Of a DNA stretch of 64,000 bases, positions 47,723 through 59,209 are shown in pieces. Each line of letters starts with the position of its first letter. The first letter of the stretch is position 1. The notes beneath the pieces are model-generated. The model worked only from the letters and a program-made list of their open reading frames with translations, was not told the DNA's origin and made no database searches. This DNA comes from Cheiracanthium punctorium (lineage: Eukaryota > Arthropoda > Arachnida > Araneae > Cheiracanthiidae). The stretch is from positions 1,025,001-1,089,000 of the forward strand of contig JAWZYV010014440.1 in NCBI GenBank assembly GCA_038373885.1, read 5' to 3'. Both the position numbers and the translations under genes were made by a program.

Positions 47723-48351
47723 TCTACCCTTTTGTGTGCGTGGAAGATAGTCTTTAATAGCGAAAATCATTTGAAAAAGTTCAACTGAAAATAAATAAGG
47801 AAAGTTTTGTAGTTTTAAGTTACATAAATAATCTCAATGATTAAGTACTAATTACACGTAAAAATCCATCCCGATCTGTATATAGCCTTGCTATCTCTCA
47901 AAGGATTATGCCGTTCTCAATCAATGTGGTGTGTCCTAATCCTCCCTAAAGATGGTCGCAAGATTTTTGAGGCACCGTGTATAGAATAAAAGATTGCCAT
48001 GCATGTACATGAGAACTGATTTCATTTATCTTAAATTTTTAACCATATACCTATTCGTCTGATGGGAATATGAAATAACTGTATTTATAAATAATGAGGG
48101 GTCGTGCTGTAGGTTATTCCTATAATCCCTCCGCGCTTCAGGAACATTGCCTCAAAATTATTACACTATTCCAATTTCTTAAAGGGATTTATACAAATTT
48201 GAAGAAAAACAGTATATAAGTTGAAAAACAATAAGCATATTTTTAACCCTTTATATCAGTGATGTGTTGATGTGCCATATTCATTTTTGAAGTACTTGCT
48301 ATCATTGTTGAATAGAATGTTGTCTGCCCGAGTTTCGAATATCATATAATG

Positions 48352-48490
48352 GGCCGCTTAGGCAGTGAAGTGGCTAGCGCGCCCTACTACCATCCTTTGG
48401 GTCCGGGTTCGACTCCCGACTTTGGGTGTGGATGTAAAATTGTCCGCCCTTGTGCTGTAAATTGTTCTTCGCAATAAAAAAAAATTGAAC
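48352..48490 (+). mobile_element. tRNA-derived SINE, family S3
   Basis: gcagtgaagtggctagcgcg fits an A box and tccgggttcgactcccgac a consensus B box. The body is tgtgctgtaaattgttcttc, with a caataaaaaaaaatt tail. About 140 bp, too long and too 3'-extended for a functional tRNA. Confidence 0.75.
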
Positions 48491-51087
48491 TTGTATTTCG
48501 GAACAACTGAGATGAAAGCCAAATAAGTACTATAGTTCTCTAAAAGCTGTGTCTTTCAAATTCAAACTGTCTAACGTATAAATACGAGTAGTTATAAAAT
48601 TAATTTTTATCCAGATTTTTTTTTATTAGTAATAAATTTAATGATGTATACTCGAATTCGGAGCATCATCAGAATGTCCCCAATGCAATTTTTTATTTTC
48701 TTGGAGATTTTCCTCTCTTGCAATTTTTTGTTCCTTAAAATCAGTTTTAAGTGCACTTACTTTGCTAATTGTTAGAATTGACTCTAAATACTTATAAAAA
48801 GTCACTTAAAAATAATCGATTTAAAAACAGTTTTCCTAAGTCACAGTTTCGTGAATAATTTAGTGATTTCCCTCGAAACGCATAATTCAATAATGACTGA
48901 CATAATTCAATAAACGCATATTCAATAATTTGTTAGAGAATTGTTTCATTTTACGCAGAACAAATCTGTCTTGGACTCAAAAATTTTTTCGAAAAGGTGT
49001 ACTCGTAAAATGATTAGTCAGTTTTTTCTCTGGAATTATTTTTTTAATTAATTTGTAAAACCACTATTCTTTGTGATGCATCAACATTTGTCAAATAAAC
49101 TGCACTTTTCCCATATATTGAATTCATAACTGTTATCGTATCATTTTCCTGTGTTAGAAAGTTAAAATTCAAAAATCTGAACCTCACCATAATACACTAT
49201 TGCTCCCAGAGTCGACTTTCCATTTTCAGATGTGAGTAACAAGATATTGTTGCAAAATTGTAATGCTGTTTTCCTGTATTGATGTGTGTGGCGGGAAAGA
49301 GAGTTGTACAGGCATTATTGCAAGTGAAATGAGTATGTGACCCCTTGACCTGCCCGACAAACTTGGCGACCATTTTGGGGGCTTGGCGATAAATTTAGTG
49401 ACTTTGGCGACAAAAAAGAAAGTTCTCGAAACTAATCGAATTTTGGCTGTATCCTAATTAAGAAAGAAGTTACTGGACAAATCTTCAAATATGATGTCAC
49501 GTCTTATATGGCATCATGCCCGGCTTGGAAATCTGTAAATACGGATTCACTCTCACCGTCGAGTCAGTGTGTGATAAACTGAGGACATTGAGAGCAAAGT
49601 GACACGATTGACACTGCCATTTGAATAGTTCTATTGCTGTGATATTTAATGATCCGCTGTGGCATGTGTTAAGAATGCGTATTTGTTGTGAGATCTAGTG
49701 CTTCTATTTGTCGAATAAAGTGTTATTTTCTTTTTTCGTGCTTGTTGAACTATTTTAACATATACTCACTCCAAGATTTTGATGCAATTTGTAATAATGC
49801 TTGTTAAACAATAATGTTTCCGCCACGAATACCGGAAATCTGTCTGAATTTGTTACCGCGTAATATTAACTGTAAATATACTGAACCGTTATCTTGTATC
49901 TTTCACTTTATTTTTTCAAGTCTGACGAAGAAGTAAATATAATAAAACAAATGCACGCTATCTAGGTGCTTTCTTCACCATCTTCCATGGTTAAGCATTA
50001 GCGGAAAAGTGTCATGAAAAACTCGTTTTGGTTCCCGAAGCCGACAGTTTATTGCAGCTCATATTCAACTGATTTAATTTTACATTATCGTGCTATTTTC
50101 ATCACGCACATCAACTGCTATTTGCAATGACCCTTACCGTAATTTTCATGTACGGTCAAAATGTCCTTCTCAATTTTGTTGGCTATGCTAGCTCAGTCTG
50201 CATAGTAATCAGCCTCTCGATCATTAATCAGTCTCGCTGCAGTCTGATCAAAAAATACACTCGCAAAAAAAAAGCGGAGAACATGTTTGGTAAATTTTCA
50301 AGACAAAAATTCATTTTCGAAGATTGTTTGCTGTTTACAGGGAGTGCATTCAATGGTCTTTTCACATTTTGTTGAGAATTTAAACTGGAGGGGAACCACG
50401 ATGAAGGCTTAAGTGCGTTTCATAAAGTTGAATCACTCAAGTCTGATTACTCTAACTGTCAACAGTTGGATTTTTTGTTCGAGCGCACTCATTTAATGTT
50501 GAGATCTTTCGATTAGACACTTGGATTCGCGTAAAACTTATTTTATTACTGGCCGAAATTATTTTCATATTTTCTGATTTTATGAGAATTTAATTGACCC
50601 AGTTTCAAATTTTTTCACTCATCAAATCGTTCATAACTTTTGTATCTCTCTGACTTTCAGTTTAAGGAAGTATACGGCAGATTAGCACATTTAGTAAATT
50701 AGTTACAAACAATATAGAATTTTTAACGAGTCAAGTTCCTTCATGTGCAGTTTCTAGATTATTCATAGTAATTACACCAATTCGACACTAGTACATAAAA
50801 GTAAAAAGAGCATTTGTAACACACGAAAATTTTTTGGGCTTCAAACTGTACAGATATTACTTTCACCTCGCTATTTCACCATTTTATGTATGTAGACATT
50901 CCTGAGGTGACAAGTAATCATGCAACTAAAAGATAAAATAGTCAGTTAAAAGGTATGCAAATGCAATTGGAGGTATGAAAATCTCTCTTCTGATACATGC
51001 GTAACTAAACTTTCTACTCATTTTACCAGACTGTACAGGAAAGACAGTTTCAATTTCTTCTACACATCTTTTATAAATTTTTGCAAG

Positions 51088-51288
51088 CAGTCTACATATG
51101 AAACATCCAATAGTAGAAGCTCATTTTTATGAGCCCTTGGGGACCATTCAAATAGTTCGTAAAATGGTAACGCTCGTAATATCGAATCCTAAAATAGTCT
51201 ATGGGAGTGTAATCGCGACTACTCGCTAGTTCGCAAAATCGCAAATTTTCGGTAAAAAAGTTCGTAAAAACGAGAGTCGACTGCATTA
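51088..51288. mobile_element. Possible pogo/Tigger-like MITE
   Basis: The right end gagagtcgactgc, read on the minus strand as gcagtcgactctcgttttta, is of the type seen at pogo/Tigger MITE termini. The left end gcagtctac is a weak partner. The interior has repeated gttcgtaaaa words. Confidence 0.4.
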
Positions 51289-53796
51289 AGAAGTTTTAAT
51301 TTTATATATAAAATTAATATTTTCCATTTTTCATGGAATTGAACGTAAAAAAATCAAACTCTCATATTCTGAAATATTAAATAGCTGTAGGAGAAATGAA
51401 ATGTGGCTTACATTTTATTTCCCCTTTGGTTTGGAAACATTTATTAACTAACGCGTATTCGAATATAACTATTAATTAAAATAAGTCATAAATCATCTTT
51501 CTCTTGAGACGGTATGATTTTGTCTTACAAGAAATCCCTATATTTTTGTTTTCATATAATGTAGTTAATAATTACATTTTAATATTAAAGAGACTTCGTC
51601 AAATATTTTATATTCTTGCTGTATTTAATTATCTTTTCGAATTAAATACAAGTTTTATTCAGACATTTTGGTGCTTGACATTAAGTTGAATTTTATTAAT
51701 TAAAATAAATCTTCAAAAATTACAATAATTTTTACAAAATTTTTAATAAGTTTTATATTGAAAGAAAGACGAAGTGGAAGAAGAAAAAATAGTTTTGCAT
51801 AGAAGTACGAACAAACGTTTTTCTCCTAACAAGATTAGTTAAAATTCCATTATTTGAAAAAAGCCCACTTCGTGATTAGAATTAGAAATTAAAATTTATT
51901 TTACATGTTATTTTATAAAATAGCTTGTATTGCAGTAACGCTGTTCTCAAGTTCTATTTTTAAAGGCCAAGATTTAGTTCAGAAACTGAATAACGAACAA
52001 AAATATCTAGATAAAAGGTAATATAAACATTTGAAACGCAGTGATTATACATCATCCAAAAATTCACAAACATAAATCTTAAATTTTACTATATATCAAC
52101 TGTTCAGAATGGTACATAAAGCACGTCGATGATATTTTTGGACTCGCATAATTATTTTTGCAATGATCTTATTTCTTTATCTAGAACTTGGGTGTGTATG
52201 TGTGTGTGTGGTCACTGATGATTCCACTTCAGCATCATGAAAGCAAGGAGCTGGCTTTGAACAGTTTTGAAGTTATGAAGTTAATCTTCTTCTCCGTTTA
52301 TTAAAAACTTTTGCAAAATATTCAGCAGAAGTGTAAAACACGAAATCCCATGAAATATTTGAAAACTTTTAAGATGAAACTGCACAAAGCACATTTCTCC
52401 GTAATTTCTCTCAGCTCTCATTTCCATGCCTTGGCTCCAAGAAGGAGAAACTTCTAGCTGGGGTCTGTGCACTGTTTCACGTCTTTGTAGCAGTGTCTTT
52501 CCTGCGTTGCATCTCATTTGTCATTTAAATACATTTGTAAGGAAACAGATTATTATCTGGTGGATTTCTCGTGAGTCAAATATTTCTGCTCGCTTTCGCG
52601 TTTTTTTTTACGTTATTGTCATCTTTTTAAATCACGGGTGATGATTTAGTGCTCTTTTTCCAGTAAAATGAACTGTGGCATCTCTGAATAGTAGTAACTT
52701 AATAATTTTGGAAACTAAATTACTTGTGAGAATGCAACTTATTTTATTCCATTCTTTTTTCTTTTCTATCATGTGAAAAAAAAAAACATTCTGTCTCGGC
52801 TTTTGCGTGTAGCATATTTACTGATTTCAGAGGAACAGTTTTCCAAAAGCTTTTAAAAACTATTTTTAAATCATCAAACGAAACTTTTAATGCCATTCAT
52901 TTATCGCTGCAAAATACGTGTGAATACAAAAGCCTCGCAATCTTTTCGAAAAATATCCGTTTTGTTTTAATCAATTTCTATTTTTCTAAATCAAGATCAA
53001 ATACGTGCATTTGTTTTTCTTAAAGCAGTCTCAGCAAATAATTTTCTTTCACTGTAAACTAGTAGAAAATGAATCAGATTTATTTTAAAATTTCGACGTA
53101 AAAATATTTTAAATGGTTCCATAAGAAAATTTTTCTAAAAGAGAAGTATTTAATGTTTCTTCAGAAATGTTTACGGTAGTTTCAGAAATTCTGCAAAATA
53201 ATTTGTTGAATTTCTAAAAAAAATTATAATTATAAGAAAATAAAAATAATTATTCAATAAATGTTTTGAATATAATGGACTATCGTTTCTGTAAACGAAT
53301 AAAATTTATAGGAAAGAGCTTGTGCATAAGATGTTTTTCATTTACCCCAAAAGTCGAAATATTTCTGTGTTCTGGAATAAAAGAAATAAAAGAAATGCGT
53401 TATTGATTTATTTTATTTTTGCTTTTGAGTACCAACATTGTGTAATTTATAAAAACCTACCATCAAATGAGGAACATTGAAGGAAAATATGTTCCTTGAT
53501 AATTTAAGAAACATTAAAAATTTATCAGCATTTAAAGAAGTTTCAATGATGTATGTCTTTTGTACGTTTATATGAAATTTCTTTTGTTTCTATGGTTTTT
53601 ATTTAAGATATTTATTCATAATTTAAAGTGTTTCCTAGTGGTCATTTTAATCCTATAATGAATAATGAGACCAGGTCTTGAATACGGAATTCTAAATTAA
53701 AAAGATTTTGTCCCAATGGTATATTAATTCACAACAAAATGAAATATAATTAAATATAAATATAATTAATAATTTCAATACAATTAATCTATTTTA

Positions 53797-53797
53797 C

Positions 53798-53827
<30 letters not shown>
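53797..53827. repeat. (ATT)n microsatellite
   Basis: About ten ATT units in a row. Confidence 0.9.
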
Positions 53828-53828
<1 letters not shown>

Positions 53829-53901
53829 TCCGTTATCCTTTGGAATAAAAATTTTTGTAGTCTTCAGAACCTCGTGTCTTTGTTCGGTGTATCCATAAAA
53901 T

Positions 53902-55172
53902 ATTTATTTTTGCTTATTTATTTATTTATAAAAGAAATGCACACTACAGATTAAAATCCATTGACAGTTATGCATGTAAAAGGACAAATTACATCGGACA
54001 AAATTTAAAAAATATAAAATACAGAGATAAATTATATTTTATAATTGGATCCGCAAATAAAGGACTATTACGAAGAGACCTACCTGTTCGGTACATTTAC
54101 ACAAATACTCTGAAGAATATCACTACAGTCTACCATATTATTGACAACTTTATAAAAAAATAATAAACAAAATAGATCACGACGAGAACTTAAAATGGGA
54201 AGACCAAAAACACTTCTAAAGTAAGATGAAGAAATATCCGGAATGTAAATAGGATTACTTTTGTAATATAAATAACGTGCAAACTGAGTCTGCACATGCT
54301 CAAGAATTTTCATTTTATTTTTATTATACGGATTCCAAATAAGACTACAATATTCAAGATTAGAGCGTATCAAACTGAAGTATAAGATTTTTAATGCATG
54401 AAGGTTAGAAAAGTCTTTAGTTTTACACTTTAGAAAACTAAGTTTTTTGTAAGCTTTAGAGATAATGTTATTGATATGGATTGAAAAATCAAGTTTCCTG
54501 TCAAAAACAGCGCCTAAATCAGTTACAGAATCCGAACGAAATAAAGGAAGATTATTAATATGATATGAATAAATTAAAGTTCGAGATTTACGAGAATAAC
54601 TAAGAATGCTACATTTCATAATATTAAGAAGCAATTTGTTGTCAGTGCACCATTCATATAAATTATTAAAATCGCTTTGTAAAAAACAAGCATCATTAAC
54701 ATACCGTATCTCTTTAAATAATTTCAGATCATCAGCAAATAAAAGATACTTAGAAAATTTCAAAACTGAACACAAATCATTAATAAACAAAATAAAAAGT
54801 AAAGGTCCCAAATTAGATCCTTGGGGAACACCAGAAGTACAGGTAAAATTCTCAGAAACAGCACCATTAAAATACACAAAAAGCTGTCTATTACTCAAGT
54901 AGGAAAAAATCCAGTCAATAAGATTAATGTGAAAACCCAAGCCAATTAATTTCTTAAGAAGAATACCAAAGTCAATAGCGTCAAAAGTCTTAGAAAAATC
55001 GGTATAAATGACATCAAGTTGATATCCGTTTTCAGACGAAGAAATAATATTGTTATTTAAACAAAATATATTAGTAAGCGTAGACCGTTTAGGAATAAAA
55101 CCATGTTGTGATGAGGAAATTAAATTTTTGACTTGCTGAAAAACCTTATTGTGCATTATAATTTCAAATTAT
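53902..55172 (-). mobile_element. 5'-truncated non-LTR retrotransposon (LINE), Jockey/CR1-type
   Basis: The element is on the minus strand. It contains the reverse transcriptase open frame 54080..55156, a short 3' UTR and a (TAAA)n-like tail whose complement is tatttatttttgcttattta at 53901-53920. Recognisable homology begins about 12 bases before the ATG (codons F-E-I-I just upstream), with a stop before them, so the endonuclease, ORF1 and RT fingers are missing. 5' truncation is the usual outcome of target-primed reverse transcription. Confidence 0.85.
54080..55156 (-). pseudogene. LINE reverse transcriptase fragment (palm, thumb and C-terminal part)
   Basis: 358 residues of a non-LTR reverse transcriptase. 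Motif A is YTDFSKTFDAID (catalytic D53). Motif B is SGVPQGSNLGPLLF at 108-121. Motif C is LLFADDLKLF at 138-147 (D142, D143). The C-terminal part has SLIRSNLEYCSLIWNP, VQTQFARYLY and RRDLFCLLFFYKVVN, typical of Jockey/CR1-clade proteins. Full-length proteins of this type are about 900 residues or more with an N-terminal endonuclease, which is absent. At the 3' end of the frame, ACCT is duplicated (54078-54085). The stop falls in this duplication. An R-S-L-R-N-S-P-L-F stretch that fits the family tail continues in another frame, so the frame looks broken there by a 4-bp insertion. The catalytic core is otherwise intact, suggesting a moderately young copy. It is not expected to be autonomous. 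Confidence 0.9.
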
Positions 55173-55174
55173 AT

Positions 55175-57110
55175 TAAATGCATGTCTGATGTACTTAAAA
55201 CAAAATTACGTATAAGTTTTATTTTTCAGGTCATCTACAAAGTTGAGAACAATTTAGCCATAAATTGTGCCTGAGTTAAAGTTTATTTTTATCTTATTTT
55301 TATGGATTTGTTTTACTTGTTACTAGAATGACAACGGTAACTTAAAAATTCACTGCAACTGCATATAAATATACCTCTTGACGTGATTTTGGACTTTAGC
55401 TCATTTTTTTACGACACTGCTTGTGACATTTTACTTTCAGCTTCGTCTTCTCCTGGGGTAGTTGTACCGTATATAAAATGTAACGAAACCTAAAAAAAAA
55501 ATCCTTTATAATATTTTAACGTTTTTGGACTTTCCTCAAGTATGACCATTGCAACCTCCCCGAAAATTCGAATGCTGGCTGTTTTTTATATGCTAATGAG
55601 TTCATAGCACTCAGAAAGAAATCGTAACAAAAAGAAATCTTCTCTGTTACTTGAAGCCGTAAACGAGCTCTAATTTTAAATTGTTTGCACGAACGCAACT
55701 TTCATCGTATTTAAAAACAAACAATTAATAATGAAAATTGAATATTTTATTTCTAATGGCTAATTTCGTTCTATTTTCTAAAATATTTGTTCATCAATCT
55801 TTATTATTGAAAGCAATTACCTAACCCCTAAGAATATAATTTGATATCAGTATAATTAGCTGACGGCGAAAATATACCATGTTTAAAAGGATACCTGGGA
55901 TATTCGTTTATTTTCAACGCCGTAATTGGAGCTTATTCTTCTGTAAAAATGACGCTTGATTATGTTTTTTACCTTTTAATTGCTTTATTGAGTGTTTGGA
56001 ATATGAAATTCTTGTTCCGAAAATATTTTACGTCTGGAATTCAATTTAAAGGTAATAAATAAATAAATAAATAAAGAGGTCATCGATAGCTGCAATATTC
56101 TTCGAAAATTTTCTGTATTTTTTTTTGTCACAATTTTCTATAATTCTCAAACATCTTTTACATTTTAAGAATGTATTTTTTAAACTTATTTTAGTGATAT
56201 TTCTAACTAAAAATAAGGATACGAATAAACATGGTATAAAGATTCAGATATTTCTTTTGAAAATTACAAAAAAATCTTTAGAGCGGTTACAGATTTAGGA
56301 GCTTTAATTTTCTAATCTTACTGTACAAAAAGTTATTGCCACGAAAATCATATTGAATTGTTGAATGTATTTATTTTTTGATTCCCAATTATCTTATATA
56401 ATTCAGCCCTGCAAAAAAAAAAAAATAATAATAATGCTGTTGATTAACTTGGAAAATTTCTTGTATATGAAGTAAATAGCTGTCTAAAGCTAAAGAAATC
56501 ATTTTGATAAACAGGTATACTTGTGTATATTTTAACACCAATAACAATATACCATGCGTAATAATATAAATCCATCTTTGTAAGCAAAATAATAATTCAA
56601 TAGCAGTAACCACTTGTTGTTGTATTTGTCTTGTCCAAAAGTTAATACAGAAGAGTCAACAGGGCCAAAAATGTCTAATAATGCTTTGGAATGTACGATT
56701 TCTCCCTTTTGAAGGGGCATCGTAAATTGTAAGAGATAGAATATTTCTGGAAACAAAAATATTTCGGAAGTGCATCTCAAAACAATAAGTAGCCACAATG
56801 ATAGCATGCGCCACTTGAAATCATGCAACGCGTCAAGATTTGGCCACCCTTACTTTAAAAGTGTTCTGTTCACAATCTGGCCCTGATCTATGAAATATGC
56901 GGGTGCAATTTAGTCTCGGGTATAGATTTTTTCTTAACATGTTGGGAAGCAAATCTTCGGCTGGCTATTAGATTAGCATCAGTAAGGGTTACTCTGTTGG
57001 AGAGTTGAGAATTATTGCGGACTTCTCTAGTTAGGCTTATGCTCTGGTTATATGAGACCACCCCCTAATATTTAAATATACATTTGCGTTGAACATAGTA
57101 CCTCCTCATT
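55175..57110. other. AT-rich intronic DNA, no gene seen
   Basis: 56820-57060 is GC-richer (for example tttggccacccttac, cttcggctggctattag) and may be repeat-derived, but I cannot name it. Confidence 0.45.
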
Positions 57111-57112
57111 TT

Positions 57113-59206
57113 TACTCCCTTGTACATAGTATAAGAAAGTAATGTGATCCCGAAAAATTTTGGGGCCCAAATTTCGACAAAAAAAACCGATTTTAACTAC
57201 CTCTAAATTTAATTTAAAGAATTTTTTCGATGCATCTCATCGTAGGCTAGCATGCACGATCCTATTAACGCGTCTGCAACTCATTTTGACCTGCGGCGAG
57301 TTTATTGTGGTCAGTTTTTCCATGCCGTCTGTACGTACGTACGTACGTACGTATGTATGTAACTCGCATATCTCAAAAACTATTGGTCGTAGAATGTTGA
57401 GATTTGATATTTAAGATTGTTATATGATCTAGTTGTGCACCTCTCCTTTTGGTCGCAATCGAATGGATAGTTTATGTACAGGACCGCCCAAAAGATTCGA
57501 AATACATTACGCTCTATGGGCCGAAATTCATTAAACTCGCATATCTCAAAAACTATTAGGCGTAGAATATCGAAACTTCATATTTTGGATAGTTGTAACA
57601 TCTAGTTATGCACCTCCCCTTTTGGTTCCATTCGATTGGATGGTTTATCTACAGGACCGCCCAAAACATTCGAAATACATTACGCTCAATGGGCCGAAAT
57701 TCATTAAACTCGCATATCTCAAAAACTATTAGGCGTAGAATGTTGAAACTTGGATAAAAACATTTTTGATTTAATAGACGTGCGAGGAAGTCATGTGTTG
57801 GACACATCAGATTTTTTATGTCGATAAAAAGGTACATGCCCAATCCATATTTAGGATTGTTGTAACATCTAGTTGTGCACCTCCCCTTTCGGTTCCATTC
57901 GACTGGATAGTTTATCTACAGAACCGCCTAAAAGATTCGAAATACATTACGCTCTATGGGCCGAAATTCATCAAAGCGTTTTTTAGAGGTATTGGGCTAT
58001 TTCAAACGACTCAGAAGTGATATATGCTGTAAAGAGTTAGAAAATGAATTTCTCCATTAAAAAAAGTGTCTTTATCATTTACAGTTCTGCTACAGGAACA
58101 CTCAAAAATTTCCAATACATTACGGTCAATGGTAATTTTAGGGGATTCATCCATTTCAAGCACAATACCGTCCTACCACATAAGTTAAGTAATGGTTTGA
58201 CCACGGTCACCTCCTCCCTCAAGAACTATGCCAAAAGTCGCCAAGCTTGGCGACTTTTTTGTGTACGTGTGTGCAAATTTAACTCTCAAATCTCAAAAAC
58301 TATTATGAAATTTCATATATAAGATTGTTGTAACATCTAGTTGTGCATCTCGATTTTAGGTTAAAATCTACTGGAGAGTTTATTTACAGGACCACCGAAA
58401 AGAATTTCAGTACTTTAATGTCTATGAACATCTTCAATATAATACAATTGTAGACAGTCATTGGTTGGTACATGCCCAAAATCTCGCCGTCTGTCCTCGA
58501 CCTTGTCGATTTTTGCCGAAATGTCGCCAAATTTGGCGATAGTTAGTCATTAGGTCCATGCCCAAAGTATCGCCATTTGTCATCGTTCTGTGCGAGTTTT
58601 GGCGAAAGATCGCCAAATTTGGTGATAATCTGTCATTGTTGGTCCATGCTTAAAATCTCGCCAAATGTCGTCGACATTGACGAGTTTCGCCAAAATATCG
58701 CTAAATTGGGCGCCAAAAATTATTTCTTATTTTGTATAACTCTAAAACTTTAACCCGTAGAATTTTGAACTTTTGTATTTAGAACTATATTATAATATCT
58801 AACGGTTTTCAATATCTTTTTTGACAGCAATCGACTGGGAATTTATTTACAGGGATAGCCAAATGACTTTAAATACATTAAGGTGTATGGATGGATTCAA
58901 TTCATTGAAAGTCTGTGGTCAATGACTACTTTGGCTATCCCCAAAATCTCGCAAACTGTCTCAAGTTTGTCGGCTTTTGGTGAAATATCGCCAAATAAAG
59001 TGTCAGAAGGAAATCTTTCAAATTGAACTCAGCTTGGCGATATCGAAATATCTTGCTAGAAATCGCTAAGCCTTACTATTATTGATATTTTATCTCTTTC
59101 AAACAAATAAGTTTAGAGGAAGTGCGTAAAAAACATTTTTGATTTAATAGACGTGCAAGGAAGTCATGTGTTGGACACATTAGATTTTTTATGTCGATAA
59201 AAAGAT
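57113..59206 (+). mobile_element. Composite tandem-repeat element, copy B
   Basis: The order on + is: outer end tttttactcccttgtacata/agaaagtaatgtgatcccg; gatgcatctcatcgtagg; gccgtctgtacgtacgtac; three copies of a 173-bp unit starting aactcgcatatctc at 57361, 57534 and 57707; a block at 58080-58260 with a 26-bp perfect palindrome; three modules of about 87 bp starting catg at 58471, 58557 and 58645; a 58750-59090 block; and the terminal piece at 59129-59204. Copy A (8028..9725) has the same order in reverse complement with two instead of three 173-bp units. Unit 3 carries an extra piece of about 87 bp. No coding capacity. Confidence 0.85.
58233..58258. repeat. 26-bp perfect palindrome
   Basis: Arms aaaagtcgccaag and cttggcgactttt meet with no loop. 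Copy A carries a one-sided degenerate version near 8890 (aaaagtcgccaagctt...gcgactttt). Confidence 0.95.
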
Positions 59207-59209
59207 CAA

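Larger units (their letters stand above)
48500..53900. other. Intronic DNA, no gene seen
   Basis: 49345-49415 has several ggcgac/ggcgat words like those in the composite element. 51084-51290 may be a pogo-like MITE. An (ATT)n microsatellite lies at 53797-53827. Remaining short open frames lack recognisable features. Confidence 0.45.

Noticed and set aside
48352..48430. Functional tRNA gene (also considered at 29630 and 40870)
   Set aside because: B boxes are good, but the acceptor stems do not close convincingly and the sequence continues into SINE bodies with A/T-rich tails.
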